Position numbers and translations under genes: made by a program. 64,000 nt of DNA, from contig CP075492.1 of assembly GCA_021613535.1 (NCBI GenBank), positions 7,936,001 to 8,000,000 on the forward strand, given 5' to 3'. The stretch comes from Adineta vaga (Eukaryota; Rotifera). The notes under the pieces are model-generated. The model worked only from the letters and a program-made list of their open reading frames with translations. It searched no databases and was not told the DNA's origin. Of this stretch, positions 41,449 to 52,031 are shown piece after piece (within the stretch, counting starts at the first letter, position 1; each line of letters opens with the position of its first letter).

Positions 41449-41874
41449 CAAGGAGGAGCAGACTGATTTCTAGGCTAGAAATCAGAGAAATCATCAGAGC
41501 TCATTGTTTTATATGTTAAAGACATAGGAAAATAACTGAGAACAATTAAAGGAAACTGAGAATGATCACAAATGGCTAAAAAGCATTGGAAATCAGTAGA
41601 AATCAATGAAAAATATTCGAAATCACAGTAAAAAAAATATTAATATGTAGGTCAAAACTGAGATCTTGATTTCTAGTGATTTTCAATGGATTTTATTGAC
41701 CTCTTTAACTTTCAATCATTTTAAATATTTTTAGTTGAAGCTTTCATTTTTTTTCTGATTTCTTATCGTTTTCACCAGTTTTTAACAGTTTTCGATGATT
41801 TTTATTGATTTCTGTGCAACACAAAAGATTGATTTCTACCAGCAGAAATCAATTTGTTCCCCCTTGATATTTAA
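41441..41874. mobile_element. hAT-like miniature inverted-repeat element with 8-bp target duplication
   Basis: The element spans 41449-41866 (418 bp), flanked by direct repeats ATATTTAA at 41441-41448 and 41867-41874. The ends are inverted repeats: the left begins CAAGGAGGAGCAGACTG, the right, read inward, CAAGGGGGAACAAATTG; both continue into TGATTTCT. Within the left end is a perfect 11-bp palindrome (CTGATTTCTAG, one base, CTAGAAATCAG) at 41463-41485. GAAATCA motifs fill the left half and TGATTTC motifs the right, so the whole unit can fold back. An 8-bp duplication with CARGG-type ends fits non-autonomous hAT transposons. No transposase is encoded. Confidence 0.7.
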
Positions 41875-42271
41875 CGAGCCTATAACCCGTTCTTTTAGAA
41901 AAGGAAATATCAATAAAGACAAAGTGAATCCTGAGAGAAGAAATATCGTGTGTTCCACATAAATAATAATTTTTCACAAATTATGTAAATAGAGAAAATA
42001 AATATTTCAGTAAAAATTAGCTGAAGACAACCTTACAGTTCTACGCCAAATTGTTTTTATGGTTTCTTAATTCAAGACGGTTCTCGTACAAGATTCTTAA
42101 GATTGATGAATAACAACAAAAAACTTCTAAATCGTTTTAAACAAGTAACGCTTGCCATGCCGACTTACTTTACCCTCGACTGTGGAAGACGGGCATTTTC
42201 TGCCTGTGCCAACAGTGAGACGAATTAATCTAGCAACTTTATAAATGACGAAATGATTCAACATTTTTTTT

Positions 42272-42465
42272 TCACCCAAACCCACCCTTTTCACCCTCAT
42301 AAACATCGCAGATCCATACCGGCACCCGCTATAGGTTCGCCCCCCCCCCTCTCCCCCATGTCTATAACCCTACCCTCGCTATCACGCATCTCCATACCCC
42401 TACCCACGGTTTCACCCACACCTATCTCCGTAACCCCACCGATGCTTTCACCCAAAACCCATTAT
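42272..42465. repeat. C-rich imperfect minisatellite-like tract
   Basis: About 190 bp rich in CCC triplets (CACCC, ACCCTA, TTTCACCCA) on the plus strand, with a ten-C run at 42340-42349, in an otherwise AT-rich region. The minus strand reads as repeated GGGTGAAA and GGGTGTGGG-like units with many G triplets and could form G-quadruplexes. An open frame crosses it but has only the composition of the repeat, so I do not call a gene. Confidence 0.6.
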
Positions 42466-43200
42466 TTCAAACAGGCTTTGACTGATATCCCTTGACCTTT
42501 GACTCTGACACAGACCCACAGACAAACTATCTTTTTTTTCATAAGACCCTTCCTACAGTCGAGAGAATTCACACTTTTGAACAGTAATATTCATTGAAAT
42601 ATTAATCTACTAGAGATGTATACTCCAGCATCATGTTCGTTTGATGTATCACATTTATTAACAACAGAGACAAAGATGAATTACCTTTTTTCGAATATCT
42701 CTGATGATCTAGTTGAAAGAATTGAAAAAACTTAAATATTGTAGTAATTAATAAATGAGATATGATTCCACGTGAATTAGACAGAATGTAGACGCGATAA
42801 ACTGGCCTAGCGACTGTTGATTTATAAATATGAAGAGGATAGGATATCTACTCAGATAACTTTGAGAAAAAAAAAGCTTTTAGTTTCGTTTAATCAATGG
42901 GAAAGTCTGCACGTGTGAACAAAGATCATGCATTTAGATCAGATAAGAAGATTAAATCATCCGCAATTAAATTTATCAAGCTTCAATGAGAAAATTTTCC
43001 GTTTTCTTGTATCTTTTTCAATATGCTTATAAAAGAAAAAGAAAATCATAAATGCAAATGATTTTCCAAAGACATGTGATGTGTAAAAAGCATAAATATG
43101 ACAAAAGTGTAAGCTCAACTTAGTTTTATATTAATAATGCAAAAAAAAGAAGTATCATGAATTGTCTGAAAGTTAATTTTTTATTAATGCACAGTAGTTT
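42466..43200. other. Intergenic region between receptor copies, right part
   Basis: A 39-codon ORF from ATG 42616 to stop 42735 (plus strand) has ordinary-looking codon use but no family match I recognise. The rest is AT-rich spacer. Confidence 0.4.
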
Positions 43201-44193
43201 TCATTTCGTAGTTTTGTTTCTTCGTAAATTAGGAGATTTATTTAGTTGTAGTGGAGATGTACCATCAGCTGTTGTTGATGGTATTGTTAAATGTTGTTGT
43301 CTTGTTTGTTGTGTATCGACTCGATTGCCACGGTAAACGAACGAAACAAAATGATCGTTTCTTAGTTTTGGTGTAATATGAATTAACATAATACCCATAA
43401 AAATCATACAAACCGATGTGATCAATCCAACAATACCAAATGTTAACGGATACAAATGTCCAACAATCGATGCATAAATCATAAATACAACGGTTGGACC
43501 ACGTAATGCAATTAATATTGATATTAATACAACTATTCGCTTAATGACAGTCAAATCTCGTAAATTTCGTTGTTGCTGATTGATAGCAAGCATTGTTGTT
43601 GAATGTCGAGAAGATTCTCGAATAAATGAAGTGATCCATACATATATGATAGTTATACATACAATTGGAATCATATACAATATCATAATATGATATAGTT
43701 CCGCTCCTAGATTTGTGTACGGTACAAGACAATATTGTTCTGTTGACAGATGAACATACCAACCGAGAAATATTGGTGGTAGAAGTGCAACTATTGTCAA
43801 TGACCATTGACCAATAATTAACGTGAGAAAAAGAGAAAATGATAAGAGTGATTTCTTTTTGTAGAATACGACTCGACAGAGGCGGTAGAATGCTTGTAAA
43901 TAATAACTATGATAGATTGAGCATTGACAGACATCATATATGAGACCACATATGCAACAAAAGTTGAAATTGAATGTAAGAAAACCGTTTGATAAATTGG
44001 AAATAGTCATGATGGAAACAGCGAGACATGTGAGAAGTGCAGCAAAAGAGGTGTTGTATGTGAGAACGAGTGAAATATCATGAAGATCTCGTCGATGTTT
44101 GATGCCAATGACGATGATGATAAGAAAGATAAGAATAGCAATAAAATTAAAACCCCAAGTTAGAATACCAATAACTACTCCTGGTGAGACCAT
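43201..44193 (-). CDS. Orphan seven-transmembrane receptor, copy B of near-identical pair
   Basis: 330-residue single-exon receptor, paralogue of 39171-40109. From 43357 to 44174 the DNA matches 39273-40087 with only about ten substitutions and one 3-nt indel that I could find by eye. Several substitutions change residues (for example IMIISNL to IMTISNL, NQHQRN to NQQQRN). Outside that block the first about six residues and the C-terminal tail are different: this tail is Thr/Ser-rich and ends in basic residues (NLRRNKTTK) instead of poly-Gln. The TM3 end again reads YRLCRVVF. Function inferred only from the seven-helix layout. Confidence 0.82.
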   Translation of the reverse strand: MVSPGVVIGILTWGFNFIAILIFLIIIVIGIKHRRDLHDISLVLTYNTSFAALLTCLAVSIMTISNLSNGFLTFNFNFCCICGLIYDVCQCSIYHSYYLQAFYRLCRVVFYKKKSLLSFSLFLTLIIGQWSLTIVALLPPIFLGWYVHLSTEQYCLVPYTNLGAELYHIMILYMIPIVCITIIYVWITSFIRESSRHSTTMLAINQQQRNLRDLTVIKRIVVLISILIALRGPTVVFMIYASIVGHLYPLTFGIVGLITSVCMIFMGIMLIHITPKLRNDHFVSFVYRGNRVDTQQTRQQHLTIPSTTADGTSPLQLNKSPNLRRNKTTK

Positions 44194-44691
44194 TCTCTTC
44201 GGTTTCTAATATATTCTGTAGGTGGATACAAATGAGAAGAATAAGTATGAAAAAAGTGACGATGCAACGTGTACCTATGTTATCTATTTATTAAATGAAA
44301 CGCATGCATCTCACACGCGTTAGAAAACGTCTATATATCATACATAATCTCTACCGATTATTAGTATCAATGACGTAGATAGTAGGAGTTACCTTCTTGG
44401 AATGTTCAGAGATTTTCTCTAATTGCATTCAAATGTCATCGCGAGTGCGATTGATAGTGATGCTTCCAACTTATATTTCGTTTATCCAATGATAGATGAT
44501 AGGATTAAGAAACGTTAGCATACAATAGGAAAATAAAAGTATAATGTCACACTACCAATGACGACATTGAGATAGTATCAGAAGAAAGGATTAATAAGAA
44601 AAATTATATGTGTGAATATAAATATATGAAGACGAAGAAAAATAACATTCCATCAGATAGTAAATAAATTGAACAATACAAAATAGTATAA
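44194..44691. other. Intergenic spacer
   Basis: About 500 bp between two minus-strand genes; no exon, repeat or signal recognised beyond AT-rich DNA. Confidence 0.45.
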
Positions 44692-47263
44692 TCATTTGAT
44701 ATCCACATCTGTCATACGAATGCTAGTGTTGTTCAATGAAGCTGTTTTAATATGGTAATTAGTCGATTTATTGTTACGAATTGATGCCGATCGACTGATT
44801 CGATTAACAGAAATAGATGATGTAGATCGTTCTCTAGTGTTAGCACTTTTTAAATCATTTAAATTGACATGTTCGTAGTCTTTGGATTGGTTTTTAATAG
44901 AAATAACTTGTCGATTGGATGCACTTAATGGTGTTTTATATCGAGGAAGTTTTATTACTTTAATACTGTTTACATTTGGTTGTGCTGAAATAGAACAAGA
45001 CATCGTTGATAAATTAGTCTCGTAAGTGACATCATCTTCCATTGAAGATTCGGAAAATTGATTCTTTTTATGCTTTTTTTGAACGTTGATATAGGAATTT
45101 ATTTCAGATGAAGACTTGGTAGATTTTATCTTAAAATCTGGACTTATCAGATTATCCTCTTGAGGTAATCTACGAATAGTTATTGAACTGGGCGTTTGTA
45201 CACCACTGATCTTTCTGATGTTCTTCAATTGATCCAATTCATAATTTAATGTATGATCATGTTCTTGGCCTAATCGTGAATGAGAAGTTCCATTTTCTGA
45301 ATACCATTTTAAATTATGTCTGAACTCACCAACTTTACTTCTACGTCGTCGTCGTCGTCTATCTTTAGAACAGCTGTCAGAAAAGAAAAATAATGAACAC
45401 GACCATATCATATCAAATATATCTTACAGAAAATAGTAACAACATAAAGATAAGCAGCAAAGCGCTAATAGTAACGTTAATAAAGATAGACCAAGAATCA
45501 CTGGCCAATCGACCTTTTCTCCAATTTTAACTAAAATAAATATATCAATCTTGTAAATCCATGTCATTCTTTTAATCGATGAAAGTTTTGTACCTGTCGA
45601 TGATCGTATAGATGAACTGGTGCTATTCAATTTGATTTCGATGTCAATTAGAATAAGATAAAGAAGAAGAGAAAAGTATTAATCACCTTATTATTGTCAT
45701 GGCCGATGATGTATAAGTTACTGCTGTGCTAATCTGTGTTGTTTGTTGTGAAGTATCCGCACTAAATGAGAAGATTATAATTTAATTATTGAGAAAAATC
45801 TTTTGATTAACTATGTTTGAAAATAACTAACGCTAAAGATATTGACGTTTGCATAGTTGTCACTATTGTTGTTGGCCTAAGAAGAAGAAGAAGAAGAAAA
45901 TACGACGAAACTATTTATCATTATTTCTTCTGAGAGAATTTCAGTCTTACGATACAGTCACTCCTGGACACAGTGGAGCGCTATTGAGACCGACAAAGAA
46001 TGATATACAATACTGATCAGATTGTATAGTTGCACTATTAATGATAATTCATTAAATATAGAATTAATTGATAATTGACGTATAACTAACTTATCATTTG
46101 CAACTGCACAAAATACCTGTGAACCAACTTGATTTGCTGTTGGTGTCCATGTCATTTTTGTCGTCCATAACGATGTATTCGTTATATTTTGAACAAGTGT
46201 ACTCTTGAGTAGTATAGGAAAAGATACTGTAGCTATGTCATTGATTATTCTTCCATCGCCACATCGATTGATAACTGTCCATGTTATCGTGAAACTTACT
46301 CCGACTTGTACACCTTGACAGACGTTATTATTAGTATCAGCGATCAGTAGTGGTTTCAACGTACAATTTTGATTTGCATATACTCGTATAAGAAATTGTA
46401 AAGGAACAGAACTAAGTGGAATAATACTCGTATTTGTCATATAATCCTCTACCTGAAATAGAAAAAATAGAGAAAAATAAATCTTATGATGCTTAAATCT
46501 AATTGACCTGAATAGCCACAAGATAATAATCGCCAGCTGTAATACCGGTAATAGTAAGAAGACAAGATGATGATAAAGTTGTTCCAACTGGTAATGAAGC
46601 AGGTGGACAAGTATTGACACATTCAGATGATCCATTTGCAAATCGACATCGAATGAAATCATTATCTGCATCGAGAACTGGAATTTGAATGGTTTGAGGA
46701 ATACCGACAGGTACACTAATGTACGAAATGCATGTAGCTACTGGTGATGTATTGATTAGTCCATTATCAGATCTCGCACGTAGATCGATTCGATTTGAAA
46801 TACTCCAACCTGCAGAACTACCTAATGCTAATATTTGCCAACCACCGCCAGTGCTAAACGTAGCAGTAAAAGTAGAATTAGCAGTCAGATTAACGATATC
46901 AGATCGTTGACTAACAGTTAAATCGAGTGAAGAAGAGAAATCAATACAAGGACCTGTAATAGGCACTTCATTGCCAATATAACCACCTGCTGTTGAACAA
47001 CTATCGTTACAAAATAAGCTTATTCCACTACCAACTTTCGTTCCTGTATTCACAGAAGGTGATTGAGCAGCAATCATACTATTATTACACCCAACAAGAG
47101 ACAATGTCCAGCTATATGTTTGCGTAATCATAATAGAAATTGGTTGACCAACAGTTATATTGTTAGAAATTGGTTTCCAACTTATTGTACCACCACGAAA
47201 ATGATCTGCTTCGGTCAACAAGACGAATAATAATATTTGCCATATAAAATTCATTCGATGCAT
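44692..47263 (-). CDS. Unrecognised type I membrane protein with HFRGG ectodomain
   Basis: Eight minus-strand exons (46508-47263, 46091-46452, 45951-46034, 45832-45876, 45687-45761, 45594-45622, 45428-45530, 44692-45373) keep one frame for 711 residues. A signal peptide (FIWQILLFVLLTEA) is followed directly by DHFRGGTISWKP. About 380 residues of ectodomain have many Cys and N-glycosylation sites and look beta-rich (TFTATFSTGGGWQILAL, TMTWTPT-like strands). A Thr/Ser-rich stalk (TTIVTTMQTS, STSSSIRSST) leads to one membrane helix (VILGLSLLTLLLALCCLSLCCYYF). The cytoplasmic tail of about 220 residues starts RRRRRR and is Ser-rich. HFRGG-type N-termini occur in some uncharacterised animal surface proteins (recollection). 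Function unknown; adhesion or receptor role is a guess. Confidence 0.75.
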
Positions 47264-47795
47264 CTAAAAAACGATACTGATCAAAATATGTTGACATAGA
47301 ATATTCTCGCACTTTTGGCGTATTTTATTTGTATCGTTCATTTCTATTTGTATGATGCAATGAAAACATATTGTTTTATTTGTAATGGAATATGATTTAG
47401 AAAATTCTATTCTTTTTTTCATAATAACAAAAGAATCCCTACAAAAAAGTTTATTTTCTTTCAATCAATATGATTAAGACAAACATATGAATGGTAAATA
47501 TGTATTTTGATTATGATGAATTGGTACAGCTTGGCCTAAAAACGTCATAATTTCTCACTAATACTTCTCATATTATCATAAAGGATGAAAATATACCATT
47601 AAGATAGAATATTAATCCTATGTTCATTAATTGTAACATATTTTTGATTATCTTGATTTGATTGACAATCTTATCATTCGATATACTGATACTTTCTCGA
47701 ACTTGATTCGAAGTTGTCTTTGATAATAGGCAGATCAATAACTATATTCTATGGGATTACAAGACCTATTCTTTGGTTTGTAAACATCAAGCCAA
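47264..47795. other. Intergenic spacer
   Basis: About 530 bp between two minus-strand genes, AT-rich, including the upstream region of the 44692-47263 gene and the 3' flank of the receptor to its right. Nothing else recognised. Confidence 0.45.
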
Positions 47796-49056
47796 TTAAC
47801 AAATTTTATGGAATTTCTCTTTCAAACTATATATTAACAAGATTGTGTCAAAAATATGAGAGTGAGTGGATGGGTGTGGGTGGGAACGGAAATTGCTGAG
47901 AGGCACCCACACGCATTCGAATGAATTGAAAATAAAATCATTTAAAATACTAAAGATGCACAACATTCTATAAGTACATAAAGTTATAAATAAGCTATTT
48001 TGCTGAATGGCTCGACTAGCAACATTGGTATAAATCATTGGTACATGAACAATATGATTTGCTGAATGATTAGTTCTTGTTAATGGCCAAATATCGGCAA
48101 TTGATCGAGGCCATAATTCCGGTAATATCATCAATGAAACAAAAGGACATAATAAAATGACTATATAAATACCATAGGGTAAAATATTAATACTCAAATC
48201 AATTAAAATTGGTTGAGAAACCGTAGAGAAAAGCATAATCGATGAACAAGTAACCATTGGTAACCACACAAGATTGTATAAGATAACAATATATAGTAAT
48301 TGTAAAACTAATCGTCGATTTTTTCTCCATATTCGTTGTTGTTGCATATGATATTTTTGTTTAAGAACTCGAATTAAGAGAGTAAGACTAACCACACTAC
48401 TAACTGTTACTGGTAAAACAAGATTGATAAATTGATCGAACGTACTTATGGCTGGTGCATAGAAATAACACGGTCCACCACATGTAATCATTGTATATGT
48501 AAATTGATTCGTGCAAGGATAGAAAAATATGAAATAGATATATAAAATAATAGGATAAAGAATACATAAAATCATCGGTATATAATGAAGAATAAATCGA
48601 TGTTGATGGAAAAATACACGTTTAAAAACAAGTAAATAGCGTTCAATTGAAGTATAAGCCATTAGCATTAAAATCATTACATTAAATGAATAATCTTGAC
48701 ATGCCCAAAATTTGCAGAAGAAATCTGATTGAATAGGAACAAGATTCTTATGTAAATATGAGAGAATAATTGGTAATTCAGTTGTTACCTGAAAGTATCA
48801 GATGAAAGAAATCATCATTAGAAGGGAAAAAAGTATAGCTTACTTGCAGGAAACTACATATTAATACTGCTAAAATTGTATGAGTACGGATATGTTTTTG
48901 TAGTAAACTTTTGCGAATATATTGAACAAAGACGAATAAAGAGCAAGGAATGGATGGTATAATTAATGCAATAAAAATGCCAAATGGTAATGAACGAGAT
49001 ATAGGTACTGAGAGACTTGAAGATGTCTCATCAGAAATATTAGTATCGTTGTTCAT
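47796..49056 (-). CDS. Orphan seven-transmembrane receptor with ERY motif, two exons
   Basis: Exons 48844-49056 and 47796-48788 (minus) give 401 residues. The N-terminal tail has N-glycosylation sites (NNDTNISDET). Seven hydrophobic segments follow. TM3 ends SIERYLLVFKR, close to the canonical DRY. Cysteines at CKFWACQDYS and CGGPCYFY could form the ECL2 bridge. Basic ICL3 (QQQRIWRKNRR). The C-terminal about 70 residues are atypical: DNA encoding VWVPLSNF to SHPHPSTHS contains GTGTGGGTG and its inverse, a 9-bp-arm hairpin at 47874-47912, suggesting that the 3' end was extended by inserted or repeat-derived sequence. It belongs to a different receptor group from the pair at 39-44 kb. Confidence 0.8.
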
Positions 49057-49290
49057 AGATAGTTGAAAAAGATGGGTGAAATGAATAATTTTTGTAAGTA
49101 AAAATTACAGTGTCAAATACAAAAAAAGAATTTCCATTGCAAAATCATATGATAACAGTTTTTGATATGCTTTCGTTAAAAACATCTTTTCATGATAATT
49201 GCATTGCAATGACATGTTCCCCGCTTCTACGAATTATAATATGTCTCAGTTTGTATTTATTAAAGAACTTCTTTCAGTTGAAAAGAATAA

Positions 49291-50690
49291 TTATAATACA
49301 AACACTGAAAAAAGAAAATAAATCCCGAATACAATACTTTTTGAATACCAGAAAATAGAAGTAGCATAATTAGTTTCATAACACTTGAATAAAGACATAT
49401 GAATGTTTTCGATTGTTTGATAAATTTTCTCGGATACTTCAATCGGTGGATTAGTATCCGCATTCGTTAGAATAATGACACCCGTATTGTGTTTTTCATT
49501 AACTAACATGAGATGGGTCATGCCTGGAAGTGTTCCACCGTGACCAATATATTGACGACCATCAGCCAATGTTCTCCAATGCCAGCAAAGTCCAAATCTT
49601 CTTGCTGGAAGTTGATTCGTAGAATTTGGATTGGAACTTGGATTGTAAGGATAGATAAGACCATTGCCAACTACAGTTTTCATTTCATCAATCGAATGTG
49701 AAGAAAGAAGTGGATATCCTTTGTTGACAAACATGCGAAGAAAAGCAGAAAGAGAACGAGCTGACATGCGTAAAAGACCAGCTGGATAACCGCTGAAACC
49801 AAACAATGAAAAATGGAACCATGTTGATAGATTATTCTACAAAAAAAAGGCATTAGTAATGAGAAAAAAAGAAATCATATTTTATGATTATTTACCTGCA
49901 TCAATGTAATATCTAATTGTGGAAATTCTTCTTTCCAAAGTTGTAAAAGTGATGCATTACCACCATATGCACAATGTTCCACAAGATCATTGTTATTAGG
50001 AAAATCTTTTAGACGAACACCAATTTTATTACTAGTAATATTCAATGGTTTAAAAATCTTTTCTTTTACATATTCATCATAGGACATGTTAGTAATTCGT
50101 TCCACAATATATGCTGCTAGTGATGTACCTTCATTTGAATAAATTGTTGCATTACCTGGTGGTCTTGGCAACCAATTTGTTGTATTCGAATTCAAATATT
50201 TCAAACAAAATTCACCTAATGTTACACTCTCGAGTGCACTATCACCTGGTTGAAAGAATGTAGCTTGTAATTGACCATTGACAGCAATTGATGAAGAATG
50301 TGAAAGTAATTTACGCAATGTAATTGAATCATTTGAAAACTTTGGATTGTAAATTATTCGATTTGGTATTCCTAAATACTGATTAATATCTGTATCCAGA
50401 TCAACAAGTTTCCCTTCAACTAATTGCATGACAGCAACAGCTATAACTGTTTTCGAAATAGAAGCTATAGGGAAAATTGATTTCTCAGCATCCATCGATT
50501 TTAATGATGAAAGCGATTGATAACCAAAAGCCTGTTCATAAAGTGTATGTGTACCATTGACAACAACAATTACTGCACCAGGTACATACGCTTGTTGTAA
50601 TGATGCTTCAATTGATTGACGAGTTAGACAATTTGAATTACAGCTCACAACAATAAACAACGTAGTAAAGATCACGAATGAAAACAACAT
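49291..50690 (-). CDS. Beta-lactamase-fold serine hydrolase, secreted and membrane-anchored
   Basis: Class C beta-lactamase/LACTB-type serine hydrolase family; substrate unknown, likely a peptidase or esterase. Exons 49896-50690 and 49291-49836 (minus) give 446 residues. A signal peptide (LFSFVIFTTLFIVVSC) is followed by the catalytic SxxK as SISK (IASISKTVIAVA), the second motif YSN (TIYSNEGTSLAAY) and a third HGG (YIGHGGTLPGMTH), so all active-site elements are present. Eight or so N-x-S/T sites fit an extracellular domain. The C-terminus ends in a hydrophobic segment (IFWYSKSIVFGIYFLFSVFVL-like) that is either a membrane helix or a GPI signal. The intron shows it is a resident eukaryotic gene; ancient horizontal origin is possible but not shown. 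Confidence 0.88.
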
Positions 50691-51714
50691 ATCACTTCTT
50701 ATTTTTTTCTTATCGAATGAAGTAATGTAGGGTAGCTTTATCGAGAATTAGAAGAAAAAATATTTAGAGTACATGCAAAGTTTAACTTTGATAAAAGATT
50801 ATGTTTCTATATGACTCAATGAATAAATTTGTATATCAAAACATGCTGTTAATCATCGTTTATGTTATTTGAGATCTTCTTTTTACTGTATTGATATACG
50901 ATTTAGTTTTGAAGTATTTCAAACAAGTTTTAATCAATTATTTAGTTTGATATAAGAGAACCGTTTTGATATGTACAAAAGAAAAGGATCATAACTGAAC
51001 GACATCTATTTAAATCTATATCAGTTAATTATAATAATCTAAGTAACAACTTTCATAATAAGAAATAGTTAAACTATATTTACTTGAGAATATAGTTTAT
51101 TTATAATAGACTGAAAATCATAGAGGTACGATATTGGTTTTCGTCATTGAAGATACATACATACATACATACATAGACATGAATCTGTTCATTTCATTCA
51201 TTCATTCATTCGTTTTTTCTTCGAAACTAATCTTAACATGGATATGATGACCATTAACCCTCTTTACTGAAGAGTCTTGTTGAAAATACTGTATCTGATC
51301 CATTTAATAAATTAAAACATAATTTTGTTCAATGACAGTAAATGATGATTCTATTTGATCGTGTTTCACCTGATGCAGCTGATCAGACAATTTATCAACG
51401 CTGATTCTGTCATATTTTTTTTCTAACTAGTCCCAAATAATTTATCTGCTTCGATGATGAATACAACAATCGCATGTATTACTTGATAATAAACTATGAG
51501 AATAACAAATTAACTGAGAACAGATTAAACTATAGTTTGGGACAAGACTTAATAAAAAATAAATAGCATTTTGTATTTGCTTTCGAAAAGAAAAATAACT
51601 ATTAAACTAAAGAATTAATCGAGGTTTTAGTGATTTAATATAATGCATGGCTTATTTGATTATGATTGAAAAAAAAAGTTTCTAGTAAAACAAAAAGAAA
51701 AATGTATAGTCTAT
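50691..51714. repeat. Intergenic region with tetranucleotide repeats
   Basis: AT-rich, no exon recognised. A (CATA)n microsatellite lies at about 51152-51175 and an ATTC repeat at about 51195-51210. Several TTTAATATAT-like segments near the tRNA end. Confidence 0.5.
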
Positions 51715-51786
51715 GCCCGAGGACAGAATTGAACTGTCGACCCCTGGTTTACTAGACCAGTGCTCTAGCCACTGAGCCACACGGGC
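51715..51786 (-). tRNA. tRNA-Thr (anticodon AGU)
   Basis: A 72-nt cloverleaf can be drawn on the minus strand: acceptor GCCCGTG with CTCGGGC, D arm GCTC/GAGC, anticodon arm CTGGT-CTAGTAA-ACCAG with anticodon AGU, variable loop GGGTC, T arm GACAG-TTCAATT-CTGTC. A and B box promoter sequences are in the D and T arms. One T-T mismatch sits at acceptor position 6-67. No intron; CCA not encoded. A T-rich run follows on the 3' side. Confidence 0.95.
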
Positions 51787-52031
51787 GTGTTTCTTGTGTG
51801 TTCTATTCTTCATCCCATTTCCTTCCGTATATAAGCGTTCGTCTCGTATAACATAATAGAACGAGTAAAAATGAATGCATGAAACAACTACTGTTGTAAG
51901 GAGAAAAATTTTCTTGTGATATAATAAACTAAAGATTTATTGTTACAACAAACGACAAAAACAATCAGATCGTGAAATACAAGTAAAACTGAGAAGGGAT
52001 GAAAAATAATAAGAATATGTTATTACTGTTT

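Noticed and set aside
42253-42495. 80-codon ORF of Pro/Ser/Ile through the C-rich tract
   Set aside because: Its composition is simply that of the repeat; no start context or conservation.
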